This document shows, in pieces, positions 17,853 through 27,070 of a DNA stretch of 59,657 nucleotides. The stretch lies in NCBI GenBank assembly GCA_964631605.1, contig CAZVYG010000022.1, positions 1-59,657 on the forward strand, written 5' to 3'. This DNA comes from JARKQH01 sp964631605. Its GTDB lineage: Bacteria; Verrucomicrobiota; Verrucomicrobiia; Limisphaerales; UBA8199. The stretch's first letter is position 1; every line of letters starts with the position of its first letter. Position numbers and translations under genes: made by a program. The notes beneath the pieces are model-generated. The model saw nothing but the letters and a program-made list of their open reading frames with translations, did not search any database and was not told the DNA's origin.

Positions 17853-19037
17853 ATGTCGGACGGCGTTTCATCTCAGAGTGTCGTTTGGCGTTGCGGTGGA
17901 GGCGACAACTCCCGCCGCGGCCTGTTTGGCGGCGCCGCGCGCCTGTCCGCCGAGCCGGCGGGACGTCTGGAAACGAGCGGAGCGGTGCAGGCCTCGGTTG
18001 TCTTTACACAGAGCGGGACGGCATTTGTTGCGGACATGGCGGGCGTTGTCCAAGCCCACCAGCCAGGCGGCAAGTTGTGGTGGCGCGTGCAGCTTGACGC
18101 TGGCATCTCCGCCACGCCGGCGGTGAGCGCCGACGACCGGGTTCTGTTCGTCGCCACGCACCACGGCGAGGTTCGCGCCCTTGAGACAGACAGTGGCACA
18201 ACGGTTTGGCGGCAGCGCATTCCCAGCAAGAGTGATCCTCGCATTCTATCGGACCTGCTGTATCTGCCGCGGGCCGGGCTGGTGGTTTTGAGCAGTTGGG
18301 GCGGGCAATTCCATGCACTGGAGGCGCAGACCGGCCAGAAGCGATTCAGTTGGGAGGCGGGCATATCGCCGAGAGCGGCGGCAGCCGCCGATCGGGCGGA
18401 GAACGTTTATTGCCTGCGGGTGCGTTCGGGGCATGGGGTGGAGTTGGTCAAGGTGAGCAGCAGGGGGGAGGGACAGGTGTTGTTACGTCAAGCGGAGAAC
18501 CCGGAAGGGGCTCGCAGAACGCTGGTGGCGGCCGGACCGGTGTTGGATGAGGAGCGGGGCATGGCTTACCTTATCCTCAATAAGGCACGCGAAGGAGAAT
18601 TGGTTGCTTGCAGGATGGAGGATGGAACGGTGCTGTGGCGCCGCTCCCTCCCCGCGGCCGTTCAGGCCATGCCGAGCCTGCTCACGGGGGGAGAGATCGT
18701 GGTGTCGGACCTCGGTGGCTGGTTGCGGAGTTTTTCGTCCACGGGCGCGGCAGGCTGGAGTTTTGACACCGGGAGTGATTATCTGCTGGCCGGTGGCGCC
18801 GGAGAAGGCGACGGCGTGTTTTACATCGGCGACCCGCTCGGCCAAGTGCACCGAATCAATCCGCGGGGTGAACGAAGCGTGTTTTACCGGACGCCACGCA
18901 GTGTCCAGGCCAGGCCGTCCTTTGATCCGCGTGGCAGGCTTTATATCCCCTGCACTGATCATCGCGTCCATGTGTTCGGTGCTGGCGGCAAGCCGCAGGC
19001 CGAACCGCCGGAAAACGCAACCGGCAAAACGGAATGA
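17853..19037 (+). CDS. PQQ-binding-like beta-propeller repeat protein
   Basis: 394 residues from the ATG 4 nt downstream of the DUF362 stop; a longer in-frame start inside the upstream gene is unlikely. It contains repeated PQQ-type blades: TAFVADMAGVVQAHQPGGKLWW, VLFVATHHGEVRALETDSGT, FHALEAQTGQKRFSWE, MEDGTVLWRRSLPAAV and RLYIPCTDHRVHVFG. These build an outer-membrane- or periplasm-type eight-bladed propeller in homologues. No clear signal peptide is seen after the chosen start, which is odd for this class; the first 40 residues are Arg/Gly-rich. Partnership with the Tat-exported DUF362 protein is inferred from the 4-nt spacing. Confidence 0.8.
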   Translation: MSDGVSSQSVVWRCGGGDNSRRGLFGGAARLSAEPAGRLETSGAVQASVVFTQSGTAFVADMAGVVQAHQPGGKLWWRVQLDAGISATPAVSADDRVLFVATHHGEVRALETDSGTTVWRQRIPSKSDPRILSDLLYLPRAGLVVLSSWGGQFHALEAQTGQKRFSWEAGISPRAAAAADRAENVYCLRVRSGHGVELVKVSSRGEGQVLLRQAENPEGARRTLVAAGPVLDEERGMAYLILNKAREGELVACRMEDGTVLWRRSLPAAVQAMPSLLTGGEIVVSDLGGWLRSFSSTGAAGWSFDTGSDYLLAGGAGEGDGVFYIGDPLGQVHRINPRGERSVFYRTPRSVQARPSFDPRGRLYIPCTDHRVHVFGAGGKPQAEPPENATGKTE

Positions 19038-19055
19038 AGAGGCTCAGCGGCGGGG

Positions 19056-20231
19056 TCAGAAATAGTAGCTCAGGGTAGCCGCTCCAAATTTCGAGTAATC
19101 GCGTTGTCCCTCGAATTCTTTGCCCCAAAAAACATAGGTAAAAGAAGCCTGAAAACGGCGGTTGCCCACGCTCAGACCAATCCCCGCCATCGGAACGAAA
19201 AAATTCTTATCCACGCGCGGGCTGTCTTCGAAGGTGTTGCCATCAAGTGTGATGTCCCGCACAACCAGATTCGCCATGCTGCCGCCGTGAAGCGAAAACC
19301 CCCAGTCAGAGCCCCGCCCGGAATCATTCTCGCGGTTTGGGGGTGGCAGATGTCCCAGGCCGCGCACGAGAGTCGGGCCGAAATCTTTCGGGATGTTGTA
19401 ACCCGCGCGCAAAAGCCCGCCGAACTGTCCTTGAATGAGGACGTTCCCGAGCCAGCCGCCCGCCACGGGCAAGGCCTCGACGGCCCAGCGTCCGGGCTGA
19501 CCTGCGAGCTGGAACCGGTGGCGATACTCGTAGGCGAAATTCACAATGGGTTCGTTCTCCAACTGGTAGCTCCAGCCTTTGGGTCTTCCGCTGCCGATGA
19601 GGCGATGCACCTCGCGCTGAGTTTCCTCGGCCAGCGACCACGGCCCCACCACCCCCGTGAGAAACTTGAGGCCGTGGTAGGCATTTGACCGTTCCACATG
19701 CAAAGTCAGCCCCAAGGCAAGGATGCCGGCATAGGGCCGGTCCGCGGGGTCGGGAATCACGCGCTTGGTGTCCTCCGGGGTCATCATGATCTGAGAGAGA
19801 TCGTAACCGACGGTCCGGCGCCCTTCGCCCCATGGCAACCAGTCTGCCACGGGATCCATCCAACTTGGTCCCGTGTGCGTCAGTGACAGAGAAACTCCAT
19901 CGGTATAGAAACGGTCGGTGCCGCCGAACGTGTCGTTTTCCCAGCGCAAAGCGGCGGACCATTGCCGAACTTTGGCCGGTTTGGCAGCGGCGGTGTCGTT
20001 GGTGGCCCCTTGAGCGCCGCCGGACATCGGCAGCAGCAGCATGAGACCCAAAGCCCCCGCAAAAAGCGGCGCTGGGAATGACCCACCGGCGGCAGCCGCG
20101 GCGAATGGCTCATCCATTCCGACAGTCGGTCGGCATTCTGGCCAAAGTCCGGCAGTAACGGACGAGCCACCAAGCTTCCGTTTCACCTGCAGCCCGCCGA
20201 CTTCCCGGCCGCCGAAGATTGGTTTCTGCAT
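19056..20231 (-). CDS. LpxR-family (DUF2219) outer-membrane beta-barrel protein
   Basis: 391 residues, probably a lipid A deacylase-like barrel (LpxR/DUF2219). The mature N-terminus carries the family signature WENDTFGGTDRFYTDGVSLSL, containing the Asn-Asp pair seen in LpxR. Further family text is DRPYAGILALGLTLH, and the protein ends in aromatic YYF, the outer-membrane assembly signal. The signal peptide is long (a start at the internal Met in MDEPFAAAAAGG, residue 39, is possible). LpxR removes the 3'-acyloxyacyl group from lipid A in enterics; activity here is inference. It converges on the propeller gene with an 18-bp gap. Confidence 0.82.
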   Translation of the reverse strand: MQKPIFGGREVGGLQVKRKLGGSSVTAGLWPECRPTVGMDEPFAAAAAGGSFPAPLFAGALGLMLLLPMSGGAQGATNDTAAAKPAKVRQWSAALRWENDTFGGTDRFYTDGVSLSLTHTGPSWMDPVADWLPWGEGRRTVGYDLSQIMMTPEDTKRVIPDPADRPYAGILALGLTLHVERSNAYHGLKFLTGVVGPWSLAEETQREVHRLIGSGRPKGWSYQLENEPIVNFAYEYRHRFQLAGQPGRWAVEALPVAGGWLGNVLIQGQFGGLLRAGYNIPKDFGPTLVRGLGHLPPPNRENDSGRGSDWGFSLHGGSMANLVVRDITLDGNTFEDSPRVDKNFFVPMAGIGLSVGNRRFQASFTYVFWGKEFEGQRDYSKFGAATLSYYF

Positions 20232-20344
20232 TTGTGAGCTAAGCTTTTGGCAAGGTATTTCGCCCGCTCGTTTAGGTTTGTCAAGTAGGCAAAGCCAGAG
20301 GCAGCTCCTGCGCCCGGCAATAGCGGACCTTCAGTCTTCACCGT

Positions 20345-20368
20345 CGCCGGGGGCGCGACGCCCCGGCG
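20345..20368 (-). terminator. GC-rich hairpin downstream of the efflux operon
   Basis: A ten-pair stem with one bulged G: CGCC + GGGGCG, loop CGA, CGCCCC + GGCG. It lies 22 nt past the stop of the outer-membrane efflux gene. There is no adjacent T-run, so it is at best a weak or factor-assisted terminator, or an mRNA-stabilising hairpin. Confidence 0.45.
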
Positions 20369-20390
20369 TCCACCCTGGTCGTGCCGCGCC

Positions 20391-22031
20391 TTATTGGCGG
20401 GCCGTCTCAGCCGGAAAGCTGGCGGGGGCGGGCGCGGCGAACGACTCGTCGCCCTGCCCGCCACCCCCGAGCGCGGAGTAGAGGTTTACCTGAGTGGCAA
20501 CCTGCGCCCGGCGGAGCGCAACCAGGGCTTGCTGGGCGGCAAAGAGCGAGCGCTGCGCATCCAGGACGGCGAGGTAGCTGTCAATGCCCTTTTCATAGCG
20601 GGCGGTGGCGAGGCGGTGGCTCTCGGCCAGCGCATGGACGAGGGATTGCTGCGCGGCCACCTGCTGGTCCACGGTGCCGCGCGCGGCCAGGGCGTCGGCA
20701 ACGTCCCGGAAGGCGTTCTGGATGGCGCGCTCGTAAGCCGCGACGGCAACTTTCTGTTGCACTTTGCTGGCTTTGAGGGCGGACCAGGTGCGGGCGTCAA
20801 AGATCGGCATCACCAGTTGCGGCGCATAGCTCCAGGTGCCGGCACCGGATTTGAACAGACCGGACAGCTCGTCGCTGGCGGTGCCGAGGGTCGCGGTCAG
20901 CGCAATGCGCGGGAAAAACGCGGCGCGGGCGGCGCCGATGTCCGCGTTGGCCGCCAGGAGTTGCGCCTCGGCTTGCAGCACATCGGGCCGGCGCAGGAGC
21001 ACGTCCGAGGGCAGGCCCGGCGCGATGTCACTTGGGGGGCGGACCCGGCCCAACTCAGCCGGCAACAAGTCGGCAGGCACGGGCGCGCCAACCAGCAGGT
21101 TCAGGGCGTTTTCATCCTGCGCCACCCGTTGGGTATAAACGGCGATGTCGCGGCGGGCGACTTCGAGCGGCGTCTGAGCCTGGCGCAGGTCCAGCTCGGT
21201 GGCAACGCCGACCGCGTACTGCCGCTGCACAAGGTTGTAAGCGGCCTGCTGGGTTTCGAGGGTGGTTTGGGCCAAAGCCAGCGCCTCACGATCCGCCGCC
21301 AATGCCAGATAGGCGTTCGCCACAGAGGAGATCAGCAGCGTTTGCGCCCCTCGCCGGGCGTGTTCGCTGGCCAGATACTCCTGCAACGCGCGATCCTTCA
21401 GGCTACGGATGCGGCCAAAGAAATCCACTTCCCACGCCAACACGCCAAGATTTACGTCGTAGCGTTCGGTGGTGCGCGGCTGGTTCGCCTGGGTGAGGTC
21501 GGCCGAAGCGCGTTGTTTGGTGGTGCCCGCCTGGGCGCTGACCGCCGGATAAAGCTGGTCGCGCTGGATGCCGTAAAGCGCGCGGGCCAGCTCGACGTTC
21601 AAGGCCGCCAGCCGCAGGTCGCGGTTGTTGGTCAGCGCCATGCCAATCACCTGCTGGAGCTTCGGGTCGGTGAAAAAGGCCTGCCATTCCAGCTCGGAGG
21701 CGGCGGGGGCGTTGGACCCGCCAGCAGCCTGTTCGTAAGCCGGACCCGTCGGCCATTGCGCCGGGATGGGAGCCGCGGGCCGGGTGTACTTGGGGGCCAT
21801 GGTGCAGCCGGCGCCGAGNNNNNNNNNNGCCAGGCTCACCGCAGCCGCCAGGGCGTGGCACAGACTTGGAGTGTGCTGCCGCGCGAGTTGCCAACCCGCT
21901 GAACGCTGGAGTCTTTCGAATGCGCTGCGGACTGCAAGTTGGCGATTGGCTCGTTCGCAACCGCTCGCTCGTTCGGACGCTCGGTGGTTCAAGTGCGTTT
22001 GTTGGATGGTGATAAGTGGGGGGTTATTCAT
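20391..22031 (-). CDS. RND efflux outer-membrane lipoprotein (NodT/OprM family), contains an assembly gap
   Basis: TolC-like exit duct of a tripartite RND pump. The start is the ATG that overlaps the pump gene by 8 nt and follows a GGAGG ribosome-binding site. A lipobox LGAGC just after the N-run indicates a lipid-anchored mature N-terminus (CTMAPKYTRP). OEP repeats are clear: NNRDLRLAALNVELARA, VAWEVDFFGRIRSL, YLALAADREALALAQ, and in the second half GLPSDVLLRRPDVLQAEAQLLAANADIGAARAAFFPRI, the family signature. Length is about 547 residues but uncertain, because the 10 N lie in the signal peptide. Third gene of the operon. Confidence 0.92.
   Translation of the reverse strand: MNNPPLITIQQTHLNHRASERASGCERANRQLAVRSAFERLQRSAGWQLARQHTPSLCHALAAAVSLXXXXLGAGCTMAPKYTRPAAPIPAQWPTGPAYEQAAGGSNAPAASELEWQAFFTDPKLQQVIGMALTNNRDLRLAALNVELARALYGIQRDQLYPAVSAQAGTTKQRASADLTQANQPRTTERYDVNLGVLAWEVDFFGRIRSLKDRALQEYLASEHARRGAQTLLISSVANAYLALAADREALALAQTTLETQQAAYNLVQRQYAVGVATELDLRQAQTPLEVARRDIAVYTQRVAQDENALNLLVGAPVPADLLPAELGRVRPPSDIAPGLPSDVLLRRPDVLQAEAQLLAANADIGAARAAFFPRIALTATLGTASDELSGLFKSGAGTWSYAPQLVMPIFDARTWSALKASKVQQKVAVAAYERAIQNAFRDVADALAARGTVDQQVAAQQSLVHALAESHRLATARYEKGIDSYLAVLDAQRSLFAAQQALVALRRAQVATQVNLYSALGGGGQGDESFAAPAPASFPAETARQ
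21819..21828. other. Assembly gap (10 N) in the efflux lipoprotein signal peptide
   Basis: Ten Ns inside the outer-membrane efflux gene, within the hydrophobic signal sequence just before the LGAGC lipobox. With 10 bases assumed the frame stays open on both sides, but the true size is unknown. Confidence 0.98.
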
Positions 22032-25000
22032 GGCCTTGCCCTCCGTTGGAAGTATTCGAGACCGGGGCTGCCGGCGGGTGCGCGGTGCGTTTGCCAAAGG
22101 TTTGTTCGATCAGCACGTAGAACAGCGGGGCGAACAGGATCACGAGCACCGTGCCGGTGATCATGCCGCCCAGCACGGAAGTGCCAATGGCGGTCATGGC
22201 GCCGGCGCCGGCGCCGGTCGCCAAGGCCAACGGCAACACGCCGAACCCGAAAGCCAGCGAGGTCATCACGATGGGCCGGAACCGGAGGCGCGTGCCCTCC
22301 AAGGCGGCCTCGATCAATCCCCTGCCTTGCTCGACGCGCGCTTTGGCAAATTGAACAATGAGAATGGCATTCTTGGTGGTCAACCCCAGCGTGGTGAGCA
22401 ATCCGATTTGGAAGTAAACATCGTTGGGCAGGCCGCGCAGCATGGAAGCCATGACGCCCCCCAGCACGCCGAGCGGCAGCACCAGAAGAATGGACAGCGG
22501 GATGGGCCAGCTTTCATAAAGTGCGGCCAGACACAGAAAGATCACGAGGATCGAAAAGGCGTAGAGTGGGGCTGTCTGCGTGCTGGCCATGCGTTCCTGG
22601 TAGGAAACTCCCGTATAATCGAAGCCAATGCCCTGCGGCAGTTTGGAAACGATTCCCTCGAAAGCGCGCATCGCCTCGCCGGTGCTGTGGCCCGGCGCCG
22701 GCTCGCCCTGGATGTTGAGGCTGGGGAATCCGTTAAATCGCTCCAGGCGGGGCGACCCGGTGCTCCAGCGCGTGGAAGCGAACGAGGCAAACGGCACCAT
22801 CTTGCCGGAGGTGTTGCGCACGTAGATTCTTTCCAAGTCGCTGGGCAGGCGGCGGTACGGCGCGTCCGCCTGGACATAAACGCGTTTGACCCGCCCCGCC
22901 TGGATAAAGTTGTTGACGTAAGTGCTGCCGAATGCCGCCGAAAGGGTGCTGTGGATCGAACTGATTGGCAGCCCGAGGGTGCCCGCCTTCTCCCAATCCA
23001 CGTCCACGCGAAACTGAGGCACATCCTCAATGCCGTTGGGGCGGACATTGGTCAGACGGGGGTCTTTGGCGGCCATGGTCAGAAACTGGTTTCGCGCGGT
23101 CATCAGGGTTTCATGCCCCAGTCCACCCCGATCCACCAACTGGAAATCCACTCCGCGCGCCGTCCCCAGCTCGATGACCGGCGGCGGCGGGAACGCGAAC
23201 ACCATGGCGTTGCGCATTCGGGAAAAAGTGGCCATGGCCCGGCCGGCAATAGCCTTTACCCGCAGATCACCTCGGTTGCGCAGTTCCCAGTCCTTCAGTT
23301 TGACGAACACCATGCCGTTATTCTGAGATCGGCCGGCGAAGCTCATGCCCACGATGGTCATGCACGACTCGACCGCTTCGTTCTCCTTTTCGAGAAAGTG
23401 CTGCTTGACCTGATCGGCGACCGCCTGGGTCTGCTCGAGCGTCGAGCCGGTGGGCATGATGATCTGGCACATGAGAATACCCTGATCCTCATCCGGGAGG
23501 AAGGAGGAGGGCATGCGGGTGAAGAGGAAGGCCAAACCGGCCACGATCACCACAAAGGCCAGGACGTAACGAACCCGGCGCGCCAAAGCGTGGCCGACCC
23601 ATTGGACGTAGCCGTCGCGAAACCTGAAGAAAACGCGGTCGAAGGCCAGGAAGAAGGGGCGTAAGAACCAAATGGCGCTTTCCGCCGGCTGGTGGCCCTT
23701 GTGCACGGGCCGGAGCATTGTCGCGCACAACACCGGCGTGAGAATCAACGCCACGAGGACGGAAAGCAACATCGCCGAGGCGATCGTGATGGAAAACTGG
23801 CGGTAAATGACACCGGTGGAGCCGCCGAAGAAGGCCATGGGGCCGAACACGGCGGCCAGCACGACGCCGATGCCAATCAGGGCCGGGGTGATTTGGTCCA
23901 TGGATTTGGCGGTGGCCTCGCGGGGTGGGAGCCCCTCCTCACTCATGATGCGCTCGACGTTTTCCACAACCACGATCGCGTCGTCCACCAGCAACCCAAT
24001 GGCCAGCACCATGGCGAACATGGTCAGCATGTTGATGGAGAAGCCGAAGGCGCCCAGCACCGCGAACGTGCCGAGAATGACCACCGGCACGGCGATGGTC
24101 GGAATGAGCGTGGCGCGGATGTTCCCCATGAACAGCCACATGACCAGGAAGACCAGAAAAATGGCCTCAAAAAGCGTTTTGACCACCTCGTTGATGGCGA
24201 CCTTGACAAACGGCGTGGTGTCATAGGGGTAAACCACCTTCATCCCCTTGGGAAAGTATTGGCCCAGCTCGGCCATCTTGGCCTTGATGGCGTCGGCCGT
24301 ATCGAGCGCGTTGGCGCCCGGCGCCTGGCGAATGGCCAGACCGGCGGCGGGCCGGCCGTTGTTAAACACCTGCACATCGTAGAACTCGGTGCCCAGCTCG
24401 GTGCGACCGACATCGCGCACGCGCACAACGGACCCGTCGGGGTTGGTGCGCAGGGGGATGGCCGCGAATTCCTCGGGGGTTTTGAGCAGATTCTGGACAA
24501 TGATCGAAGCGTTGAGGCGCTGGCCCTCGACGGCCGGCGCTCCCCCAAATTGGCCGGCGGACACCTCCACGTTGTAAGCCTTCAGGGCCAGCACCACGTC
24601 CTCGACGGTCAGGCGGTAGTTGGTGAGCTTGTCGGGATCCAGCCAGATGCGCATGGCGTATTGCGAACCGAAGGTGGTCACCTCTCCCACGCCGGGAACC
24701 CGGGCGAGCACCTTCTCGAGATTCGATACCGCATAGTCGCGCAGGTCATTGCCGTCCATGCTGCCGTCCTCGGAAACCAGCCCCACGATGATCAAGTAGT
24801 TGCGGGTGGATTTGCTGACCATCACGCCGGTGCGCTGGACGACCTCGGGCAGACTGGTCATGGCAAGCTGGAGTTTGTTCTGGACCTTCGCCCAAGCCAG
24901 GTCCGGGTCGGTGCCGGGTTTGAATGTCAGCTCAATCCGGGACGCTCCCGCCGAGTCGCTGGTGCCGGACAAATAGAGCATGTCGTCGAACCCCGTCATC

Positions 25001-25206
25001 TTCTGCTCGATGATCTGGGTGATGGTGTTCTCGACGGTCTCAGCCGAGGCCCCCGGGTAAAACGCCTCGATCGCAATCGAGGGCGGGGCAATCGGCGGGT
25101 ATTGTGAAATCGGCAGATTGTAAATGGCCAATCCGCCCAACACCATAATCACAATGGCGATGACCCAGGCGAAGACCGGCCGCCTTAAAAAGAATCTCGA
25201 GAGCAT
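22024..25206 (-). CDS. RND efflux pump, inner-membrane transporter (HAE1 family)
   Basis: Proton-driven AcrB/MexB-type transporter, 1060 residues, full length. It opens with MLSRFFLRRPVFAWVIAIVI (first transmembrane helix), then the porter-domain signature YPGASAETVENTITQIIEQ. The proton-relay helix shows AIGLLVDDAIVVVENVER with the Asp pair. The second half repeats the 6TM fold, ending with GLTTKNAILIVQFAK and MTSLAFGFGVLPLA. A GGAGG ribosome-binding site precedes the ATG. It is 12 nt downstream of the adaptor gene and overlaps the outer-membrane component. Substrates are probably amphiphilic drugs or bile-like compounds; not determinable here. Confidence 0.96.
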   Translation of the reverse strand: MLSRFFLRRPVFAWVIAIVIMVLGGLAIYNLPISQYPPIAPPSIAIEAFYPGASAETVENTITQIIEQKMTGFDDMLYLSGTSDSAGASRIELTFKPGTDPDLAWAKVQNKLQLAMTSLPEVVQRTGVMVSKSTRNYLIIVGLVSEDGSMDGNDLRDYAVSNLEKVLARVPGVGEVTTFGSQYAMRIWLDPDKLTNYRLTVEDVVLALKAYNVEVSAGQFGGAPAVEGQRLNASIIVQNLLKTPEEFAAIPLRTNPDGSVVRVRDVGRTELGTEFYDVQVFNNGRPAAGLAIRQAPGANALDTADAIKAKMAELGQYFPKGMKVVYPYDTTPFVKVAINEVVKTLFEAIFLVFLVMWLFMGNIRATLIPTIAVPVVILGTFAVLGAFGFSINMLTMFAMVLAIGLLVDDAIVVVENVERIMSEEGLPPREATAKSMDQITPALIGIGVVLAAVFGPMAFFGGSTGVIYRQFSITIASAMLLSVLVALILTPVLCATMLRPVHKGHQPAESAIWFLRPFFLAFDRVFFRFRDGYVQWVGHALARRVRYVLAFVVIVAGLAFLFTRMPSSFLPDEDQGILMCQIIMPTGSTLEQTQAVADQVKQHFLEKENEAVESCMTIVGMSFAGRSQNNGMVFVKLKDWELRNRGDLRVKAIAGRAMATFSRMRNAMVFAFPPPPVIELGTARGVDFQLVDRGGLGHETLMTARNQFLTMAAKDPRLTNVRPNGIEDVPQFRVDVDWEKAGTLGLPISSIHSTLSAAFGSTYVNNFIQAGRVKRVYVQADAPYRRLPSDLERIYVRNTSGKMVPFASFASTRWSTGSPRLERFNGFPSLNIQGEPAPGHSTGEAMRAFEGIVSKLPQGIGFDYTGVSYQERMASTQTAPLYAFSILVIFLCLAALYESWPIPLSILLVLPLGVLGGVMASMLRGLPNDVYFQIGLLTTLGLTTKNAILIVQFAKARVEQGRGLIEAALEGTRLRFRPIVMTSLAFGFGVLPLALATGAGAGAMTAIGTSVLGGMITGTVLVILFAPLFYVLIEQTFGKRTAHPPAAPVSNTSNGGQGHE

Positions 25207-25218
25207 GGCAGGCCTCCT

Positions 25219-26436
25219 TTACTTAGAGTTCGCCGGCGCGGCCGGAGTTGTGCCGGCCGGGGCGCTGGCCGCCGGTTTTCCACCCTCGCCGGGAACGACC
25301 ACCTTCACCACCGCGCCCGGGCGCGCCTTCTGGATGCCCTCGACGATCACCTTGTCGCCCGGCTCGAGCCCCTTGCTGACCAGCCATTGGTCCGCCAGGG
25401 TCCGTTCCAGGGTCAGCGGCCGCTGTTCCACTTTGTTTTCGGCGTTGACCAGCAGCACGAAGGGGTTGCCTTTGGAATCTCTGGACACAGCTTGCTGGGG
25501 CACCAGGATGGCTTGTTCATTGACCCCCTCGAGCACCACCCCGCGGACGAACATGCCCGGCAACAGGACGCCGTCGGGGTTCGGAAACACCATTCGCAGG
25601 ATGACCGAGCCCGTGGTGGGGTCCACCGAGATATCCTGGAACTGCAGGGTGCCCTCGTGGGCATAACCAGACCCGTCCGGAAGGATGAGCTGAACCTTAC
25701 TTCTCAGGGCGCTGTCGCGTTTGAGCTGCCCCGCTTTGAGCCGCTGCTGCAAACGCAGCAGGTCGGTTGCCGATTGCGGCACATTCACATAAATCGGATC
25801 CAATTGTTGAACGGTGGCCAGCGGCACAGGCTGATAGGCCGTCACGATCGCGCCGTCCGTGACGGAAGACACCCCGATGCGGCCGGAGATGGGTGAGACC
25901 ACCTGCGCGTAATTCAGGTTGATGCGCGCGGTCTCCATTGCCGCCTTGTAAAACTGCAGGTCGGCCTCCGCCTGGTTCAAGGCGGCCACGGCGTCGTCGT
26001 AACTCTGCTGGCTGACCGCCCTGGCAGCGAGCAGCTCCTTGAACCGCGCAGCGCGTGCGCGCAGCGCCGGCAGGTTGGCTTCCACCCGCCCCAGGGCGGC
26101 CCGGGCATTATCCAGCGCCGCCTGAAACGGGGCCGGATCAATCTGGTACAGCACCTGGCCGGCCTTGACTTCCGAACCTTCGACAAACTGTCGCTTCAGG
26201 ATCAAGCCGCTCACCTGCGGCCGAATCTCCGCCATCAAATACGGCGCCGTGCGCCCCGGCAGCTCGGTCGTGAGCCGCACCGTCTGTTGCGTCACGGTGA
26301 GGGTGACCACCTCCGGCGTGGGTGGCGGCCCGGCGGCCTTGGGCTGGCGGTTGCAAGCGGTGAGCAGCAAAGCGCCAGCCAGGCCGGCTGTCACCATCAT
26401 GAACTGAACTCTGGAAACTGTAGTGTTGCGTGTCAT
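25219..26436 (-). CDS. RND efflux periplasmic adaptor (membrane fusion protein)
   Basis: MexA/AcrA-type adaptor, 405 residues. Lipoprotein signal peptide ends at LLTAC (about residues 24-28), so the protein is anchored in the inner membrane. Lipoyl/hairpin segments follow (VTLTVTQQTVRLTTELPGRT; VSGLILKRQFVEGSEVKAG with the biotinyl-lipoyl-like GxxVKxG turn), then a coiled hairpin rich in Ala/Arg (about 105-165), and the barrel motif (VSPISGRIGVSSVTDGAIV). First gene of the adaptor-pump-duct operon. No strong ribosome-binding site is visible upstream. Confidence 0.95.
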   Translation of the reverse strand: MTRNTTVSRVQFMMVTAGLAGALLLTACNRQPKAAGPPPTPEVVTLTVTQQTVRLTTELPGRTAPYLMAEIRPQVSGLILKRQFVEGSEVKAGQVLYQIDPAPFQAALDNARAALGRVEANLPALRARAARFKELLAARAVSQQSYDDAVAALNQAEADLQFYKAAMETARINLNYAQVVSPISGRIGVSSVTDGAIVTAYQPVPLATVQQLDPIYVNVPQSATDLLRLQQRLKAGQLKRDSALRSKVQLILPDGSGYAHEGTLQFQDISVDPTTGSVILRMVFPNPDGVLLPGMFVRGVVLEGVNEQAILVPQQAVSRDSKGNPFVLLVNAENKVEQRPLTLERTLADQWLVSKGLEPGDKVIVEGIQKARPGAVVKVVVPGEGGKPAASAPAGTTPAAPANSK

Positions 26437-26517
26437 CGGAAAAAAAAAGGTTAAGGATTTAACGAGCTGAAGCGGCTCTTTTCATGTCGAGAGTCATCTG
26501 ATGGCCACTGCTGGATT

Positions 26518-26874
26518 TCATGGGGAGGACGGGGGTGTTTCGAGTTTGGCGAGAATGGCGGCCTTGGTGGCGGTCCCGACAATGCGGGCATGGACTTTGC
26601 CGCCGATGAACCAAAGCAGGGTGGGGATGGATTCGATCCCATACCACAAACCCAGGTCCGGATTATCGTCCACATTGACACGAACCACGCGCGCTTTGCC
26701 CTCACAATCCTTGACGACCTCAGACAACACGGATTTGAGGACGCCGCACGGCTTGCTCCAGGAAGCGCCGAACGCGACCAAGGTCGGCACTGTCGAGCGC
26801 AACACCTCGCGCTCGAAAGTGTCTTGATTCACTTCCGCAATCGCGGAGAACTGACCTTCAGGATCCATTGTCAT
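26518..26874 (-). CDS. Thioredoxin-like protein lacking the nucleophilic cysteine (WSKPC)
   Basis: 118-residue thioredoxin fold protein. The active-site region reads FGASWSKPCGVLKSVL: the WCxxC N-terminal cysteine is Ser40, only Cys43 remains. The cis-Pro loop is intact (GIESIPTLLWF, Pro84), as is the VNVDDNPDLG strand. Without Cys40 it cannot work as a normal dithiol reductase; chaperone-like or monothiol use is inference. No signal peptide. A second in-frame ATG lies two codons in. It is on the same strand as the RND operon 81 nt upstream of the adaptor, with a 17-bp palindrome right before its start. Confidence 0.85.
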   Translation of the reverse strand: MTMDPEGQFSAIAEVNQDTFEREVLRSTVPTLVAFGASWSKPCGVLKSVLSEVVKDCEGKARVVRVNVDDNPDLGLWYGIESIPTLLWFIGGKVHARIVGTATKAAILAKLETPPSSP

Positions 26875-26882
26875 AGTTAACG

Positions 26883-26899
26883 GGGTTGACTATCAACCC
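26883..26899. promoter_or_regulatory. 17-bp palindrome upstream of the thioredoxin-like gene
   Basis: Perfect inverted repeat GGGTTGA / TCAACCC with a 3-bp spacer, ending 9 nt before the start codon of the thioredoxin-like gene in the divergent interval facing the sigma-54 activator. It could be an operator or, as RNA, a hairpin masking the ribosome-binding site. Function not demonstrated. Confidence 0.5.
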
Positions 26900-27070
26900 G
26901 ACGGCCATGGGTAATCAGTTTTTGTACCATCTGAACTCAAAATCTTAAATTACTTATCAATAACGGCTTATGAATATTAAAGGCCTGGGGCCGTGGTTTC
27001 GATTTTTCGTATATTCGATTTTACGTGGTGTGATATTGAAAATTTCGAATTCGACATTACTCTGGTGGGT

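Noticed and set aside
21766..25107. Long plus-strand frames (632 and 471 residues) opposite the RND genes
   Set aside because: His/Gly/Gln-rich shadows of the pump gene; no motifs.
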